NCBI GenBank assembly: GCA_046154125.1
Contig: JBJXEJ010000136.1
Coordinates: forward strand, 1 to 6,120
Direction: 5' to 3'
DNA: 6,120 bases
Source: PBB1 sp046154125
GTDB lineage: Bacteria > Pseudomonadota > Gammaproteobacteria > Burkholderiales > Burkholderiaceae_C
Below are positions 5,118 to 6,120 of the stretch, one piece after another; positions within the stretch are counted from its first letter, which is position 1, and the number at the start of each line of letters is the position of its first letter. A model generated the notes under the pieces. The model worked only from the letters and a program-made list of their open reading frames with translations. It made no database searches and was not told the DNA's origin. The translations under genes were made by a program, and so were the position numbers.

Positions 5118-5687
5118 ATGCATTGGGCGATCGAAGAGTTCCAGGCGTGGCTGGAGGCACACCTGTCGACCAGGGTGGATTCCAAGCGCTGGATCGTCAT
5201 GGCTAAGCGCTTGCTTGGAACCTTAGCCATCGAGCCCGACGACCTGCTGTGCGAGGCGACGCTCCGGATCCTGGCCGGTCAGCGCCAGCTCAACAGAAGC
5301 GTTCCGATCGAGGTGAACCTGTTCGGGGTGATGCGCAGCATCGCCTCGAGTTGGCACAAGCGAAGGAAGCGCAAACCGGAAATCAGCCTAGAAGACCTCG
5401 TGTCCAGCGACGATGAGTGGGGTGGGGGTGACGTCCTGGAAGTGTTGCTGATTCCCGACGACCGCCGCGCGCCGAGCCCCGAGGAAGAGCTGGCGTACAA
5501 ACAAGAAATGGATGCGCTGCAGGCCGTGCTCGCAGATCGACCAGACGCGCAGCTGGTTCTCATGGGTCGCGCCGAGGGCCTAAAGGGTACCGATCTGGCG
5601 GCGTTTGCAGAGCTGAATGCATCCCAGTTGGCAACGGTTCAACGTTTGATCGCGCGTCGGTTGGCCGGGTACAGGAGACACGAATGA
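5118..5687 (+). CDS. Sigma-70 family (ECF-like) sigma factor
   Basis: This 189-aa protein has the two-domain size of an ECF-type sigma factor. Region 2 lies at about 25-85: EPDDLLCEATLRIL (39-52) matches the D-x-x-Q-E-x-F helix of region 2, and NLFGVMRSIASSWHKRRKRK (67-86) matches the basic promoter-melting and -10-binding helix. A linker (about 90-122) includes an acidic and glycine-rich piece. Region 4 (about 123-187) contains EELAYKQEMDALQAVL, then a helix-turn-helix-like GLKGTDLAAFAELNASQLATVQRLIARRL, where LKGTDLAA and the basic second helix would read the -35 element. It is divergent from the Ubl operon, and its stop overlaps the start of the next gene (ATGA at 5684-5687). It likely directs RNA polymerase to a small set of local promoters. 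No anti-sigma gene is recognisable in the window; the next gene is a candidate. The family call is good and the regulon is inference. Confidence 0.78.
   Translation: MHWAIEEFQAWLEAHLSTRVDSKRWIVMAKRLLGTLAIEPDDLLCEATLRILAGQRQLNRSVPIEVNLFGVMRSIASSWHKRRKRKPEISLEDLVSSDDEWGGGDVLEVLLIPDDRRAPSPEEELAYKQEMDALQAVLADRPDAQLVLMGRAEGLKGTDLAAFAELNASQLATVQRLIARRLAGYRRHE
5673..5677 (+). promoter_or_regulatory. Shine-Dalgarno site of the 135-aa gene
   Basis: AGGAG ends 6 nt before ATG 5684-5686, inside the last codons of the sigma-like gene. It supports the overlapping start. Confidence 0.65.
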
Positions 5688-6091
5688 GCAAGATCTCGAA
5701 TGCAAGGACGCAGCTCAGGAACGTCTGGGTTGCGACTGTTGAAGACCTGATGGGGATGACCGAGAGCGAGCTCGACGCGGAGCTGAAGGAACAGGGGATC
5801 GATCCGGAAGTGGCGGCTCAACGCGGCAAGAGCGCTGTGGACGAGGCGATGGCTGCTTCAAGATCACTGCTGCGTGCGAGAAAGCGCCAGCAGATGGAGC
5901 AGGCTCGAAGTGCGCCGGGCCTCGTTCGTGACCCGACTGTCACGGCAGGCGAAGCCAGGGTGAGGCTGGCCCATCTCGTCGCGGCCAACGATTCCAAGCT
6001 CACGCTGGCTGCCCGAAACCGGGATCCCGGCGATATGGATGACGAAGAGGTGCTGGCCCTGTACTGGCAGGTGCAGGAACTGTCGCGTTGA
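5684..6091 (+). CDS. Hypothetical 135-aa helical protein coupled to the sigma-like factor
   Basis: I do not recognise a named domain. The protein is soluble, charged and mostly helical by appearance. VEDLMGMTESELDAELKEQGID (19-40) is acidic. A basic helix SRSLLRARKRQQMEQAR (59-75) follows. The C-terminal part (about 87-135) includes SKLTLAARNRDPGDMDDEEVL and ends in a Trp-containing helix. Proteins with such an AARN plus acidic tail occur, as I recall, beside ImmA/IrrE peptidase genes, where they may be regulators or peptidase substrates; this is a recollection I cannot verify here. It begins in an ATGA overlap with the sigma-like gene and stops 6 nt before the next ATG. Plausible roles are an anti-sigma or regulatory partner of the sigma-like factor. 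That the gene is real is well supported by ribosome binding site, coupling and codon use; the function is unknown. Confidence 0.75.
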   Translation: MSKISNARTQLRNVWVATVEDLMGMTESELDAELKEQGIDPEVAAQRGKSAVDEAMAASRSLLRARKRQQMEQARSAPGLVRDPTVTAGEARVRLAHLVAANDSKLTLAARNRDPGDMDDEEVLALYWQVQELSR

Positions 6092-6097
6092 GGCCCC

Positions 6098-6120
6098 ATG
6101 CGAAGGCCCGAAGAACTGCT
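6098..6120 (+). CDS. Start of a third gene in the sigma unit (partial, possibly ImmA/IrrE-type peptidase)
   Basis: ATG 6098-6100 opens MRRPEELL, cut by the window end. It lies 6 nt after the stop of the preceding gene, so it should be in the same operon. An opening like this (a proline, glutamates, then Leu-Leu) is common in ImmA/IrrE-family metallopeptidases found in sigma-linked gene sets. With only seven full codons visible, this is little more than a guess and the catalytic HExxH motif is outside the window. Confidence 0.4.

Noticed and set aside
4077..5230. Upstream extensions of the JAB-E1 and E2 reading frames
   Set aside because: The added residues would run through the E2 and Ubl genes and the intergenic region. 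ATGs at 4076 and 4453 fit the gene junctions and the family domain boundaries.

Overview
The window is GC-rich, tightly packed bacterial DNA. Its codon use and ATGA-type gene overlaps would suit a proteobacterium, perhaps a member of the Burkholderiales, but nothing here fixes the species. There is no housekeeping gene, rRNA, tRNA, IS element or CRISPR array. The gene content looks like an accessory or defence-type island.

The centre and left (about 720-4722, minus strand) hold a five-gene operon read right to left. The genes are a single-domain multiubiquitin-family ubiquitin-like protein (Ubl, 87 aa), an E2/UBC-like protein (126 aa), a JAB/JAMM isopeptidase fused to a ThiF/E1-type adenylyltransferase (447 aa), a 504-aa protein with a Rossmann-like N-terminus and an aminoglycoside-phosphotransferase(APH)-type kinase domain, and a DUF6527-type protein with a likely zinc site (173 aa). 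Every junction is a short overlap or a gap of only 5 nt, so the genes are almost certainly co-transcribed and translationally coupled. Together they supply a Ubl, its activation (E1), a carrier or transfer protein (E2-like), its removal (JAB), and two extra proteins. The kinase is the least expected member.

The right end (5118-6120, plus strand) is transcribed divergently. It encodes a compact sigma-70/ECF-like factor, overlapped by a 135-aa protein of unknown function, then the first codons of a third gene. That gene could be an ImmA/IrrE-type peptidase by analogy with similar triplets, but too little is visible to prove it. About 395 nt separate the two divergent units and should hold both promoters. 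A 9-bp motif occurs there once in each direction, upstream of each unit. This suggests, without proving, that the sigma-like factor controls the Ubl operon.

The left end (77-640, plus strand) encodes a membrane-anchored PD-(D/E)XK nuclease-like protein related to Cas4. It converges on the DUF6527 gene and overlaps a possible upstream gene end. Nothing visible ties it functionally to the Ubl operon.
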